Assembly (NCBI GenBank): GCA_963716095.1
Contig: CAVQSV010000005.1
Coordinates: 1-64,000, forward strand
Length of the DNA stretch: 64,000 nucleotides
Direction: 5' to 3'
DNA from: Sva-07 sp963716095
GTDB lineage: Bacteria; Actinomycetota; Acidimicrobiia; Acidimicrobiales; Ilumatobacteraceae
The notes under the pieces are model-generated. The model worked only from the letters and a program-made list of their open reading frames with translations. It made no database searches and was not told the origin of the DNA. Positions 25,145 to 34,235 of the stretch are shown in pieces; positions within the stretch are counted from its first letter, which is position 1, and each line of letters opens with the position of its first letter. Made by a program: the position numbers and the translations under genes.

Positions 25145-26692
25145 TCAGTTGATCTGGCGGGCCTGATCGGCCCAGAACGGCTCGCGCAACTTGAACTTCT
25201 GCAGTTTGCCGGTGGCGGTGCGGGCCAACTCGCCACGGAACTCGACCCGCTTGGGGCACTTGTAGCCGGCGAGCTTGGTCTTGGCGAACGCGATCAGCTC
25301 GGCTTCGGTGAGCGAGCTGCCCGGTGCGGTGACCACCAGCGCAGTGACGAGTTCACCCCACTTCTCGTCGGGGATGCCGATGACGGCCACCTCGGTGACG
25401 TCGGGGTGCTGGAACAGGGCGTCTTCGACCTCGATCGACGACACGTTCTCGGCGCCGGAGATGATGACGTCCTTCTTGCGATCGGAGATCACGACGTAGT
25501 GGTCGTCGTCGATGATGCCGCCGTCACCGGTGTGGAAGAAGCCGTCGCGGATCGCTGCGGCCGTCTGGTCGGGCTGATCCCAGTAGCCGTTCATGATCAT
25601 GTTGCCGCGAGCGAGGATCTCGCCCTGGTCGTCGATCGCCATCGTGCAGCCGACGACCGGCGCACCCGCCCGGTTGAGCTTCGCTGCCTGCTCGGTGACC
25701 GGCAACTCGTCGTACTCGGCGCGGTTGCGGTTCATCGTGATCACCGGTGTGGTCTCGGTGAGGCCGTAGATCTGGACGAACTCCCAGCCCAATTCGGTCA
25801 TGCATCGTTCGATGGTGCGCGTCGGTGGGGGAGCGCCGGCGACGACGATGCGCACCCGGTCGCGACCGGGGATCGGCCGGCCCGTGTCGGCCTCCCAGGT
25901 GGCGGCAGCATCGAGCACCATGTTGAGCACCGCCGGCGCTCCACACATCAACGTCACGCCGTGTTCCTCGACGCGGCGGAGGATCTCGGCGCCGTCGATC
26001 TTGCGGATCATGATGTGCTCGGCGCCCATCCCGGTGACGGCGTAGAGCATGCCCCACCCGTTGCAGTGGAACTGGGGGAGCGTGTGCAGGTACACGTCGC
26101 GGTCGTTCACGCCCATGTGCCAGCCGAAGATGCTGGCGTTGAGCCACAGGTTGCGGTGCGTCAGCTGCACGCCCTTGGGGCGGGCGGTGGTGCCAGAGGT
26201 GTAGTTGATCGTGGCGGTTGCGTCCTCGTCGCCGTCCCAGGGCTGGGGGTCGACACCGAACTTCATCAGTACGGCGTCGGCGTCGGCGCCGATGACGAGC
26301 TTGCGTTCGCATTCGACGTCGGCCATGGCGTCGGCCAACTCCGGATCGACCAACAGCAGGCGGGCACCGGAGTGCTCGACGATGTACTTCACCTCTTCGG
26401 CGACGAGCCGGAAGTTGATCGGCACGAGGACTCGTCCCGAACCCGACACGCCGAACAACGCGGTGAGGAGCCGAGCGGAGTTGTGGCTCAGCATGGCAAC
26501 TCGTTCGCCGACGCCGATACCGAGCGCGTCGAGGCCCGCAGCCATCGCTCGGGCACGGTCGGCCATCTCCCGATACGAGATCGTGCCCCACGACTCGGCG
26601 GGCTGGTCGGGCTCGTCGACGATCGCCGTCCGATCGGGGTAGACCAGCTCGGCTCGCCGGAGGAAGTCGTTGACCGTCAGCGCCACTTTCAT
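25145..26692 (-). CDS. AMP-forming acyl-CoA synthetase
   Basis: 515 aa, ANL superfamily. It activates a carboxylic acid with ATP and transfers it to CoA. The P-loop is YTSGTTARPKG, the adenine motif YGLTETTP, the hinge region HTGDGG...DRKKDVIISGAENV, and the catalytic lysine is in TGKLQKFKLR. Specificity cannot be read from the sequence; medium/long-chain or aryl acids are possible. ATG 26692 (MKVALTVNDFL) fits the family start. The gene follows the amidase in the same direction, separated by a tandem palindrome. Confidence 0.94.
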   Translation of the reverse strand: MKVALTVNDFLRRAELVYPDRTAIVDEPDQPAESWGTISYREMADRARAMAAGLDALGIGVGERVAMLSHNSARLLTALFGVSGSGRVLVPINFRLVAEEVKYIVEHSGARLLLVDPELADAMADVECERKLVIGADADAVLMKFGVDPQPWDGDEDATATINYTSGTTARPKGVQLTHRNLWLNASIFGWHMGVNDRDVYLHTLPQFHCNGWGMLYAVTGMGAEHIMIRKIDGAEILRRVEEHGVTLMCGAPAVLNMVLDAAATWEADTGRPIPGRDRVRIVVAGAPPPTRTIERCMTELGWEFVQIYGLTETTPVITMNRNRAEYDELPVTEQAAKLNRAGAPVVGCTMAIDDQGEILARGNMIMNGYWDQPDQTAAAIRDGFFHTGDGGIIDDDHYVVISDRKKDVIISGAENVSSIEVEDALFQHPDVTEVAVIGIPDEKWGELVTALVVTAPGSSLTEAELIAFAKTKLAGYKCPKRVEFRGELARTATGKLQKFKLREPFWADQARQIN

Positions 26693-26738
26693 GGTCGCGA
26701 ACCTATTCGGCGGGTGATCCACACAGCGAGGGCGAGTA

Positions 26739-26844
26739 GCGATGAGTTTCCGCGACGACGGGTGTCGCCGAAACTCATCGCCTCGGAGGTGCGGCGCTGG
26801 CGCGATGAGTTTCCGCGACGGCGGGTGTCGCCGAAACTCATCGC
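26739..26844. repeat. Two tandem GATGAGTTTC palindromes
   Basis: 26739-26781 and 26802-26844 have identical arms GCGATGAGTTTC / GAAACTCATCGC and an inner GCGAC/GTCGC helix. They are nearly identical to each other, 63 bp apart. The shared GATGAG suggests kinship with the CGATGAGCGAA family. The stop codon of the amidase (26838-26840) lies inside the second copy. Confidence 0.85.
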
Positions 26845-28245
26845 TCGGCGGGGGCGGTCAGCCTCCAGGGTCGGTTGCGCTCGACGGTGAGGGCGAGGTC
26901 GAGCAGGAGCGGTTCGCTGAAGTGGCGCCCGACGATCTGCAGGCCGATCGGGAGCCCGTCGAGCAACCCGGCCGGAATGGAGATCGCCGGGTTGCCGTGC
27001 AGGTTGGCCGGAAACGTGAGGCGGCCGTTGTTGGCCGCGCCGGCGTCGATGACCACCGAACACCGACGGCAGCGGACCCTCGGCGTCGAACGCGACGTCG
27101 GGGTTGGTGGCGGTGATCACGAAGTCGACGCCGTCGGCGGGGTCGAAGATCCGTGCCATTGCCTCGTTCACCTCGGTGCGGCGGCGTTCGATGCGAGCCC
27201 GCGACGTGGCGTCGTACTTCCCGGCGGTCGCTTCGAGCCCGAATCGCATCTCGGGGGTGAGGTCGTCGGCACAATCGGGCCACTTGTCGCCGAGTTGCGC
27301 GGCGATCGAGATCATGCCCGAGATCGACCAGGCGCCGCCCATCCGCGGGACGTGGGTGTCGATGCCGTCGACCCGCTGCATGCCGAGATCGCCGATCAGT
27401 GCGCCGGCTGCCTCGTCGAGCAGTTCCCACATGATCGGTGACACGACGGCGCCACCCCAGTCGTCGACCACGGCCACACGGGCCCCGCGCAGCGCATCGA
27501 GATGCGTGCCGAGATCGTTCTCCCAACCATCGACTCGGGGCAGGCTGAGCGGATCGCGAGCGTCGTGGCCGTTGGTGACGTCGAACCACCGTGCGGTGTC
27601 GCGAACAGATCTGGCCATCACGCCGGTCGACACCGTGAGGTTGCCGTACTCGGCGTGCGGGCCGCGTGGGATGCGCCCGAACGTTCCCTTCAGGCCGACG
27701 AGACCGGTGAAGCCGGCCGGGATGCGGATCGATCCGCCGCCGTCGCCGCCGGTGGCGATCGGGTAGATCCCGCCTGCCACGGCCGATGCCGAGCCACCGG
27801 AGGACCCGCCCGGCGTCGTTCCGTGCTGCCACGGGTTGTGGGTGGCGCCGTGGAGTTTGGTGCGGGTCAGGTTGACGCCACCGAACTCGCTGGCGGTCGT
27901 CTGCCCGGCGAGCACACCGCCGCCGAGGCGCACGATCCGTTCGACCATCGTGGCGGTGTGCGATGCGATCTGCCCCTCGAGCGGCACCGAGGCCTCGTTG
28001 TCCGGCCAGCCCTCCACCGGTGTGAGTTCCTTCACCCCGATCGGTACGCCGCCGAACGGCAGGCTCACGTCGGCAGCGGCTGCCGCAGCGCGGGCGGCCT
28101 CGCGGTCTTCGAAGCAGACGGCGTTGAGGTCGCTGGCGTCGACCGCCGCGAACGAGGCCTCGAGTTCTTCACTCGGCGACCGCTCACCAGCCCGGAACGC
28201 CTCGACCAGACCAACGGCGTCACCTGTCCATGTGTCAGAACTCAT
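26838..28245 (-). CDS. Amidase signature family enzyme, frameshifted
   Basis: About 468 aa. The Ser-cisSer-Lys triad is visible: Lys in PIGVKELTPVEG, Ser in GDGGGSIRIPAG, and the serine-rich loop TPGGSSGGSASAVAGG. The family hydrolyses amides; substrate unknown. The frame breaks near 27055-27060 after PLPSVF. Skipping one base restores VVIDAGAANNGRLTFPANL and the conserved GLPIGLQIVGRHF, ending TAPAER at 26838. Without it the frame reads Arg-rich nonsense to 26689. The stop lies within a palindromic repeat. Confidence 0.85.
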
Positions 28246-28284
28246 GGGCCGCGACCATACGGCCCGCCTACGATCGGCGTCGCC

Positions 28285-29091
28285 ATGGACTCACGCACAT
28301 TTCTCGGACTCGAACCCACCCACAATCGGTTTCGTTGGAAGCTGCCGGTCACCGAGGGGATCTCGACCACGGGCAACTTCCTGTTCGGCGGCTCCGGCTT
28401 GGCCGCGGCGATTTCGGCGATGGAGGGAACCTCGGGGCGAGGGTGCGTGTGGGCGACGGCGCAGTACCTGTCGTATGCGAAGCCGGGTGAGGTGGTCGAC
28501 ATCGACGTGACCATCGCCGTCGACGGGCACCAGATCACACAGGCCCGCGCCGTGTGCCACGTCGCCGATCGTGAGATCCTCACCGTGAACGCTGCGCTCG
28601 GCGACCGCCCGATGGAGGCGTCGGGCCAGTGGGAGGTCATGCCGTCCGGCATCCCGGCGCCCGACGAGTGCACCCCCCGGCCGCACAACTCCGATTGGTC
28701 CGGCACGATCAACGACCGGCTCGATCAGCGGCTGGTGAAGGGCCGGAGCTTCGAGCTCCTCGATGGCAGCGAGCCCGGTGACGGCCAGACCCTGCTGTGG
28801 GCGCGCCTTCCCGACGTGATCGCCGGGGTCGATGCCACCACGCTGGCGATCCTCGGCGACTTCGTCCCCATGGGCATCGGGCAGTCGCTCGGCGCTCGCG
28901 CCGGTGGCAACAGCCTCGACAACACGCTCCGTGTCTGCCGGATCGTGCCGACCGACTGGGTGTTGATGGACATTCGGGTCCACGCAGTCGAACGCGGTTT
29001 CGGCCACGGCCTCGTGCACATGTTCGCCGAGGACGGAACGTTGCTGGCCACCGCGAGCCAATCGGTGATCGTGCGTTTCTGGAAGGGCTGA
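28285..29091 (+). CDS. Acyl-CoA thioesterase, double hot-dog type
   Basis: 268 aa. Two consecutive hot-dog-like halves are seen: an N-terminal one beginning THNRFRWKLPVTEGIS with GNFLFGGSGLAAA, and a C-terminal one with LGDFVPMGIGQSLG, SLDNTLRVCRIVPTDWVLMD and GHGLVHMFAEDGTLLATASQ. This arrangement and the DNTLR motif match the TesB-like thioesterase group that releases CoA from acyl thioesters. The ATG at 28285 follows the divergent amidase by 39 bp. A second thioesterase is encoded just downstream, suggesting joint acyl-CoA turnover. Confidence 0.85.
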   Translation: MDSRTFLGLEPTHNRFRWKLPVTEGISTTGNFLFGGSGLAAAISAMEGTSGRGCVWATAQYLSYAKPGEVVDIDVTIAVDGHQITQARAVCHVADREILTVNAALGDRPMEASGQWEVMPSGIPAPDECTPRPHNSDWSGTINDRLDQRLVKGRSFELLDGSEPGDGQTLLWARLPDVIAGVDATTLAILGDFVPMGIGQSLGARAGGNSLDNTLRVCRIVPTDWVLMDIRVHAVERGFGHGLVHMFAEDGTLLATASQSVIVRFWKG

Positions 29092-29173
29092 GGTCGATGA
29101 CCAGCTCGGACGGACCTTCACCCACCGGTGACACCGCACCCGACCGGCAGCTTGCCGGCATGGCGATGCGCGG

Positions 29174-29830
29174 GTGGCGGAGGAAGTGCCGAGCGCAGAG
29201 CTCTCCGAGCGGCGGGAGGCCGTGGCAGAACTCGGTGAGGCCCTGCGCGACCTCGCGTCGAGCGCAATCGGTACCGAGGTTCCCGTCGACGTGCTTCGCC
29301 GAGTGGCACAGGACGCACTCGAGCTGGCGACGGTGCTGGCCGAGCAGCAGCGGCGACCCGACGAGCCGTCGTCGGTCGACGACCTGCGCCGCGGCCAACG
29401 CCCGTACAACCCGGTCGTGGGGCTCGGCAACCCGGTTGCGCCACCGATGCGCATCGAGATCGTGGACGGCGCAGCGATCGGCTCGTGCACCCTCGACTGG
29501 CGGTACGAAGGACCGTTCGGGTACGCCCACGGCGGGATCAGCGCCCTGCTCCTCGATCAGATCATGGGCTACGCCGCTGCTGCAGCGGGTCACCCGGGAG
29601 TGACCGGCAGGTTGATGGTGCGCTACCGGGCAACCGTGCCGCTCGGAGAGCCCCTCCGCTTGGTGGCCAGGTTCGTCGACGTGCTCGGTGTGCGATCGGC
29701 GATCGAGAGCTCGATCTGTCTGGCCGCCGCCCCCGACGACGCGCTCGTCGAGGCCGAGGGACGGTTCCTGGCGCTGCGTTCCGAACAGGCAACCCGCCTG
29801 TTCGGTGGTGGCTCCGAATCGACTGCGTGA
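29174..29830 (+). CDS. PaaI-family thioesterase
   Basis: 218 aa. An N-terminal helical region (~1-75) precedes a single hot-dog domain with the family's active-site segment GYAHGGISALLLDQIMG and GVTGRLMVRYRATVPLG. GTG 29174 is used. An ATG at 29097, in another frame and 5 bp after the previous stop, opens a short peptide that dies in this gene. It may be the true start with a missing base, but the family core is complete without it. It hydrolyses small or aromatic acyl-CoA by family analogy. Confidence 0.85.
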   Translation: MAEEVPSAELSERREAVAELGEALRDLASSAIGTEVPVDVLRRVAQDALELATVLAEQQRRPDEPSSVDDLRRGQRPYNPVVGLGNPVAPPMRIEIVDGAAIGSCTLDWRYEGPFGYAHGGISALLLDQIMGYAAAAAGHPGVTGRLMVRYRATVPLGEPLRLVARFVDVLGVRSAIESSICLAAAPDDALVEAEGRFLALRSEQATRLFGGGSESTA

Positions 29831-29862
29831 TCCCAACGCACGTCGACGACACGAACGTGTGG

Positions 29863-30486
29863 CTAGCGACGTGTGGCGTCGGTCAACACGGGCCAGGGGA
29901 TCAGTCCAACCCGTGGGACCCGTCGTTGATGGACCACCTCGAAGCCGGCATCGATGAGCCGATCGCGCAGATGCTGGGGTGTCAGCGCCCGAACCGGCTG
30001 TCCGCCTGCCGTCGAGACGGCCGCCACCGCAGCCTCGCCGAATCCGGTCACCGCCGCGATCGAGGCGATCAGGAGCTGCCCGCCCGGCCGGAGGATCTTC
30101 GCGAGCGACGCGAGCGTTCGCTGCTGGTCGGGGTACCAGTGGAACGACTCGGTGCAGACCACGATGTCGGCTGCCCCGGCCCGGAAGGGGAGCGCTGTCG
30201 CGTCGGCGCGCACGAGTGGTGCGGCGCGTCCGACTCGAAGGCTCGCTTCGCCGAGCATCCCTGATGAGTAGTCGACGCCGACGATGGTGGCATCAGGAAA
30301 TCGCTTGCCGAGCCTGAGCGTGAGTTGGCCGGTGCCGCACCCGAGATCGACGACCAACCGGGGCTGTGCGCTGGTCAGACGATCGAGTACCGCGTCGTGC
30401 ACCGGTCGATACGTTGCGTCCTGGAATCCACGGCGGTCGTAGACCTCCGACCACCGATCGAACAACGTCGACCGCGCGCGTGCCAT
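29863..30486 (-). CDS. Class I SAM-dependent methyltransferase
   Basis: 207 aa. The SAM-binding motif I is VVDLGCGTGQLT, followed by IVGVDYSSGML (motif II), RADATALPF and CTESFHWYPD, the small-molecule methyltransferase pattern of the UbiE/type-11 group. Substrate unknown. ATG 30486 (MARARSTLFDRWSEVYD) gives a normal start; 54 further upstream codons overlap the divergent oxidoreductase gene and are rejected. It shares a 73-bp divergent promoter region with that gene. Confidence 0.88.
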   Translation of the reverse strand: MARARSTLFDRWSEVYDRRGFQDATYRPVHDAVLDRLTSAQPRLVVDLGCGTGQLTLRLGKRFPDATIVGVDYSSGMLGEASLRVGRAAPLVRADATALPFRAGAADIVVCTESFHWYPDQQRTLASLAKILRPGGQLLIASIAAVTGFGEAAVAAVSTAGGQPVRALTPQHLRDRLIDAGFEVVHQRRVPRVGLIPWPVLTDATRR

Positions 30487-30559
30487 CCCGGAGTCTCGCG
30501 CCCGTCGAGTCGATCGGGCGGATCGTCCTGCCGGGGGCCGACTGCGTAGTGTCGGCGCC

Positions 30560-31543
30560 ATGACGCTCCCGACTCGTCCTGGCATGACCGTTCCGCTTCC
30601 GGGCCCGTTGCACACGCACCGGGAGAAGCTCGGCGCGCTCGCCGACATGGGCTACACCGACATCTGGTCGGCCGAGTCCGACGGTGCCGACGCCTTCACC
30701 CCGTTGGCGTTGGCAGCGGCGTGGGAGCCCCGCCTCCGACTCGGCACCGCGATCGTGCCGGCGTACACCCGGGCGCCGGCCTGCATGGCGCAGAGTGTGG
30801 CGTCGATGGCCGATGCTGCGCCTGGGCGATTCGCGATCGGGATCGGGTCGTCGAGCAATGTCATCGTCGAACGGTGGAACGGGGTGCCGTTCGAAGAGCC
30901 GTACAAGAAGGTGCGCGACGTCGTGCGATTCCTGAAGGACGCACTCGGTGGCGAGAAGATCAAGCACAGCTACGACACCTTCGAGATCAACGGCTTCAAG
31001 CTCGGCGTGCGGCCCGAGCAGACTCCGCCGATCCTGGTTGCTGCCCTCCGAGAGGGGATGCTGCGCTTGGCGGGGCGCGAAGCCGACGGTGCGATCATCA
31101 ACTGGCTCTCCCCGGAGGACGTGGCCACCGTGGCCCCGGTGGTGATCGATGCCGCCGGTGGCGAGGAGCGCGAGATCGTCGCTCGCATCTTCTGCTGCCC
31201 CAGCGAGAACTCCGATGTGGTTCGAGCGGCGGCGAAGTTCGCCATCGCCGCCTACCTCAATGTGCCGGTGTACGCCGCATTCCACGAGTGGCTCGGGCGC
31301 GGTGATCAGCTCCAGGGCATGTGGGACGCATGGAAGGCCGGCGACCGCAAAGCAGCGCTCGCCGCGATTCCGGACCAGGTGGTCGACGACCTCGTCGTAC
31401 ACGGCTCGCCCGCCGAGTGCCGAGCGAAGATCCAGGCCTATTTCGACAACGGTGTGACCACCAGCTCGTTGGCGATCCTCCCACTCGACCCTGAGCTCGA
31501 CTACTGGCAGGCGGTCACGGATCTGTCGCCGTCGGCGGGTTGA
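30560..31543 (+). CDS. Luciferase-like, F420-type oxidoreductase (LLM class)
   Basis: 327 aa TIM-barrel of the bacterial luciferase superfamily. Seen: early GYTDIWSAESDGADAF, LRLGTAIVPAYTRAPACMAQ and GRFAIGIGSSSNVIVERWNG, the typical strand-3/strand-4 motifs of F420-dependent members. In actinobacteria most such proteins use F420H2, consistent with cofC in this window; substrate unknown. ATG 30560 is chosen. It ends 18 bp from the convergent toxin gene. Confidence 0.9.
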   Translation: MTLPTRPGMTVPLPGPLHTHREKLGALADMGYTDIWSAESDGADAFTPLALAAAWEPRLRLGTAIVPAYTRAPACMAQSVASMADAAPGRFAIGIGSSSNVIVERWNGVPFEEPYKKVRDVVRFLKDALGGEKIKHSYDTFEINGFKLGVRPEQTPPILVAALREGMLRLAGREADGAIINWLSPEDVATVAPVVIDAAGGEEREIVARIFCCPSENSDVVRAAAKFAIAAYLNVPVYAAFHEWLGRGDQLQGMWDAWKAGDRKAALAAIPDQVVDDLVVHGSPAECRAKIQAYFDNGVTTSSLAILPLDPELDYWQAVTDLSPSAG

Positions 31544-31561
31544 CGGCGCCGATCTCCTCGG

Positions 31562-31993
31562 TCACCGATCGAGCGGGTGTTGCCAGCGCACCCTGCTGAA
31601 CCGTGCGAATCCACGGTCGGCGCTCATCAGCGTGGCGTTGTTGTCGAGTGCGTAGGCGGCCACGTAGGCATCGGCGATGTCGCCGCCGCGGGCATCGATG
31701 TCGTGGGCGAGGGTGCGCACGTGCGTCCAGTGCCGCGGTCCTGCCTGGAGTTGGACCGTCGAACGTGCTGCCACGAGCCGATCGACCAGGTCCCACGCCA
31801 CTGCGGTCGGCGTCGGTTCGACGAACACACGGCGATTGGTCACCAACCGCAGGAACCCGGAGAGCACCACACCAGGAAGCCCGATCGGCTCGGAGCCATT
31901 GGCCCAGTCCGTGAGCAATGGTGCGTACTGGTCGTGCTCGGGCAGATCGACGCGATGGGCGTAGACGAGCACGTTGACGTCGAGGCAGAGCAC
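31562..31993 (-). CDS. vapC: VapC-type PIN toxin
   Basis: 143 aa PIN-domain ribonuclease. Acidic active-site residues are visible: Asp in CLDVNVLVYAHR, Glu-type positions in the middle, Asp in GGDIADAYVAAYAL, and SADRGFARF near the end. Members cleave RNA when released from the antitoxin. It starts with GTG two bases after the antitoxin stop, the usual antitoxin-first order. Confidence 0.9.
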   Translation of the reverse strand: MLCLDVNVLVYAHRVDLPEHDQYAPLLTDWANGSEPIGLPGVVLSGFLRLVTNRRVFVEPTPTAVAWDLVDRLVAARSTVQLQAGPRHWTHVRTLAHDIDARGGDIADAYVAAYALDNNATLMSADRGFARFSRVRWQHPLDR

Positions 31994-31995
31994 GC

Positions 31996-32253
31996 CTATC
32001 GGAGACGATCGAGTGAAGTGGCCTCGTCGAGCAACTCGCGGATGGCCGCATTGGAACCGATGTCGACACCCGGGGCCAGCCCGCCGCTCCCGCCGGTCGG
32101 GACCGTGAACTCGCCAGGCTGGACATCGTCGCCGGCATCGATCCCCAGCCGAACCGCGTCTTCGAGAACGCCGGCCACCGTTCGACCCTCGCGAGCGGCG
32201 CGCTCTTTCACGCGTCGGTAGAGCTCGTCGTCGATTCTCACCGTGGTCCTCAT
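31996..32253 (-). CDS. vapB: VapB-type antitoxin
   Basis: 85 aa. The N-terminus MRTTVRIDDELYRRVKERAA is a ribbon-helix-helix DNA-binding unit, followed by a C-terminal region (PGVDIGSNAAIRELLDEA) likely to wrap the toxin. Such antitoxins repress their own operon. ATG 32253 is chosen because the motif starts there; the longer upstream frame has no protein-like features. It is directly upstream of vapC with a 2-base gap. Confidence 0.88.
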   Translation of the reverse strand: MRTTVRIDDELYRRVKERAAREGRTVAGVLEDAVRLGIDAGDDVQPGEFTVPTGGSGGLAPGVDIGSNAAIRELLDEATSLDRLR

Positions 32254-32291
32254 CGAGAGCACCTTAGCATCAGGCATTGGCATCAAGACGC

Positions 32292-32540
32292 TCACGCCGC
32301 GGCGTCGTGGCGAGGTGCGGCCTCGGCGAGTGTCGGCTGCCCGGTGCTGGCGGCGAGCCGCTGACGAATCTCGGCGACGTGGCGCAAGCCGCGCTCGCGG
32401 GTGTCGTTGCTGAGGCGGAACCGTGCCGGTGTCGTGGTGGTGGGCAGCAGGGTGAGCTGTTCCACCGCGGCGGTGTCGGTCGCGGAACGGGTCGTCGAGC
32501 GGAGGTGGTTGCGGGAGGCGGTGTTCATGGTTTCCATCAT
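32292..32540 (-). CDS. Small hypothetical protein
   Basis: 82 aa with no recognised domain. A Thr-rich linker (LLPTTTTPARFRLS) is followed by a charged helix, TRERGLRHVAEIRQRLA, which looks like the conserved part of small actinobacterial proteins of this sort. Several methionines (32540, 32537, 32528) could start it. It stands between vapB and the EamA transporter on the same strand. Real coding is likely from amino-acid composition, but function is unknown. Confidence 0.55.
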   Translation of the reverse strand: MMETMNTASRNHLRSTTRSATDTAAVEQLTLLPTTTTPARFRLSNDTRERGLRHVAEIRQRLAASTGQPTLAEAAPRHDAAA

Positions 32541-32601
32541 GGCGATGGGGTGTCACAGAGTTCTCCAAGGCGCATCACCCCAGCTCAGCGATGGTCTCCG
32601 C

Positions 32602-33429
32602 TCAGGCGAGGGCCATCAGGGCGATGCCGGTGATCACCCCGAGGATGCCGATCATCTGCCACCAGCGCAGCGTGTCCTCGTCGAATGCGGCTGCCAGTGT
32701 GGCCGACACGGCGGGGAACATCGACGCCGACACCGCGACCGTCGCCAGCGAGCCCTGCTGGGTGCCCAGCGCGAACGCGACGATGGCGAGTGAGCCGCAG
32801 GTGCCCGAGATCAGCATGGGGCCCATCAACGGCCGCCGTGGCAGACGCGGTACGTGTCGCGCGGTCGCCAGCCCGAGCATCATCACCAACGCCGTCACCC
32901 GCTGGGCGGCGGGCGCCCAGACACCGCTGTCCTCGCCGGCCTCGCCGATCATCACGAACGATGCGCCGAACAACACCGACGCCATCAGCGACAGACCGAT
33001 CCCGCGACGCAGGGTTCCCTCCAGTGCCGGCGAGTACATCACCAGGAGCAGGCTGGCGATCGCGACGACGATGCCGACGAGCACCAGACCCGACGGCCGG
33101 TTGCCCAGCAGGACGTCCCACCCGAGCGGGATCAGTGCCGCACCAAGTGCAACCAACGGTCCCGCAACCGCTGCCGAGGACGTCGCCATTGCCTCGTACA
33201 GCAGAGCGAGGGCAACTCCGACGAAGAGGCCCGACGCCGCCCCCAGCACGATGTCGCTCGCTGCGAAGATGCCGGGGATCAGCGCCAGTGCCACCAGCCC
33301 CGACACCGCACCGCCGAGCATCGCGCCGCTGGTTGCGGTGATCGCGTTCGAGCGTCGTGTTCCGTAGCGGCCGAGAAAGTCGGAGCAGCCGATGAGCACC
33401 GAGGCGAGTGCCCCGAGGACGATGGGCAT
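32602..33429 (-). CDS. EamA/DMT-family transporter
   Basis: 275 aa with about ten hydrophobic segments arranged as two five-helix halves (GALASVLIGCSDFLGR at the start; GLSLMASVLFGASFVMIG opening the second half), typical of drug/metabolite exporters. The ligand is unknown. The start MPIVLGAL at 33429 lies 5 bp after the mtfA stop, so it is the last gene of the rhomboid-glpD-mtfA-EamA run. Confidence 0.88.
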   Translation of the reverse strand: MPIVLGALASVLIGCSDFLGRYGTRRSNAITATSGAMLGGAVSGLVALALIPGIFAASDIVLGAASGLFVGVALALLYEAMATSSAAVAGPLVALGAALIPLGWDVLLGNRPSGLVLVGIVVAIASLLLVMYSPALEGTLRRGIGLSLMASVLFGASFVMIGEAGEDSGVWAPAAQRVTALVMMLGLATARHVPRLPRRPLMGPMLISGTCGSLAIVAFALGTQQGSLATVAVSASMFPAVSATLAAAFDEDTLRWWQMIGILGVITGIALMALA

Positions 33430-33434
33430 CGAGG

Positions 33435-34235
33435 TCAGTGCTGCGGCTGATCCGCTGCCAGCTCGGGGTGCGCTTCGGCGTAGCGGCGAGCGCGAGCGGC
33501 CGGGTCCTGGCGGTAGAACGCCAGAAGTTCCGCGTACAGCGCCGGTTCGTGCTCGCACACGTCGAGTGGCCGGTTGAAGAACACCTCGGTGGCCACGGCG
33601 AAGAACTCGGCGGGGTTCGTCCCGGCGTACGGGCGCAGCACGGGCGAACCCTCGGCACGCACCGAGTCGTATGCCTGCGTGCACACCTCGACCCAGCGAA
33701 CCCGAGCCGCCTCGTCGGCGAGCGGAGGCGTGCCGTCGGTGATGCCGTCGAGCATGTCGAGCTGATGGGCGAACTCGTGGTACACCACGTTCTGGCCGCC
33801 GGCCGGGAAACGAGCTCCCCGCCGTGCTGCAGCCCACGACAGCACGACCGGACCGCGATAGTGGGCTTGACCGGCGAGCGTCTGTGTGCCCGACCGCCGC
33901 AACCCACCGCCGACGGCGTGCTCGCCGCGGAGCCGCACGGTGGACGGGTGCACGATCACCGAGCTGACCTGCGCGTAGTCGTCGATCTCGAGGCCGAGGA
34001 GCAGCATCGACGCCTGCGCCGAGATCAGCACCTGGATGTCGTCGGTCAGGTCGAATCCCTTGGCGGCTTCCCACCGTGTCCGATGGAAGAACGACGCGAC
34101 CAGTGTCTCCATGCGACCCTGCTCGGCTGCGTCGAGCATCCGCCAATGCTCGAAGTTGTGTTCGAGCAGCGACCGCCACCTCGGATCGAACGATGGAACC
34201 GCGCGGTGGAACCGTCGGCGAAGACGCCCGAACAT
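33435..34235 (-). CDS. mtfA: MtfA-family zinc peptidase (M90)
   Basis: 266 aa. The zinc motif HEFAHQLD, followed downstream by the Glu in NPAEFFAVATEVFF, matches the M90/MtfA fold. In enterobacteria MtfA binds the Mlc regulator and has aminopeptidase activity; no such partner is known here. Its ATG overlaps the glpD stop by one base (TGATG), implying coupled translation. The N-terminal WRSLLEHNFEHWRML region is the family's helical lead-in. Confidence 0.9.
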   Translation of the reverse strand: MFGRLRRRFHRAVPSFDPRWRSLLEHNFEHWRMLDAAEQGRMETLVASFFHRTRWEAAKGFDLTDDIQVLISAQASMLLLGLEIDDYAQVSSVIVHPSTVRLRGEHAVGGGLRRSGTQTLAGQAHYRGPVVLSWAAARRGARFPAGGQNVVYHEFAHQLDMLDGITDGTPPLADEAARVRWVEVCTQAYDSVRAEGSPVLRPYAGTNPAEFFAVATEVFFNRPLDVCEHEPALYAELLAFYRQDPAARARRYAEAHPELAADQPQH

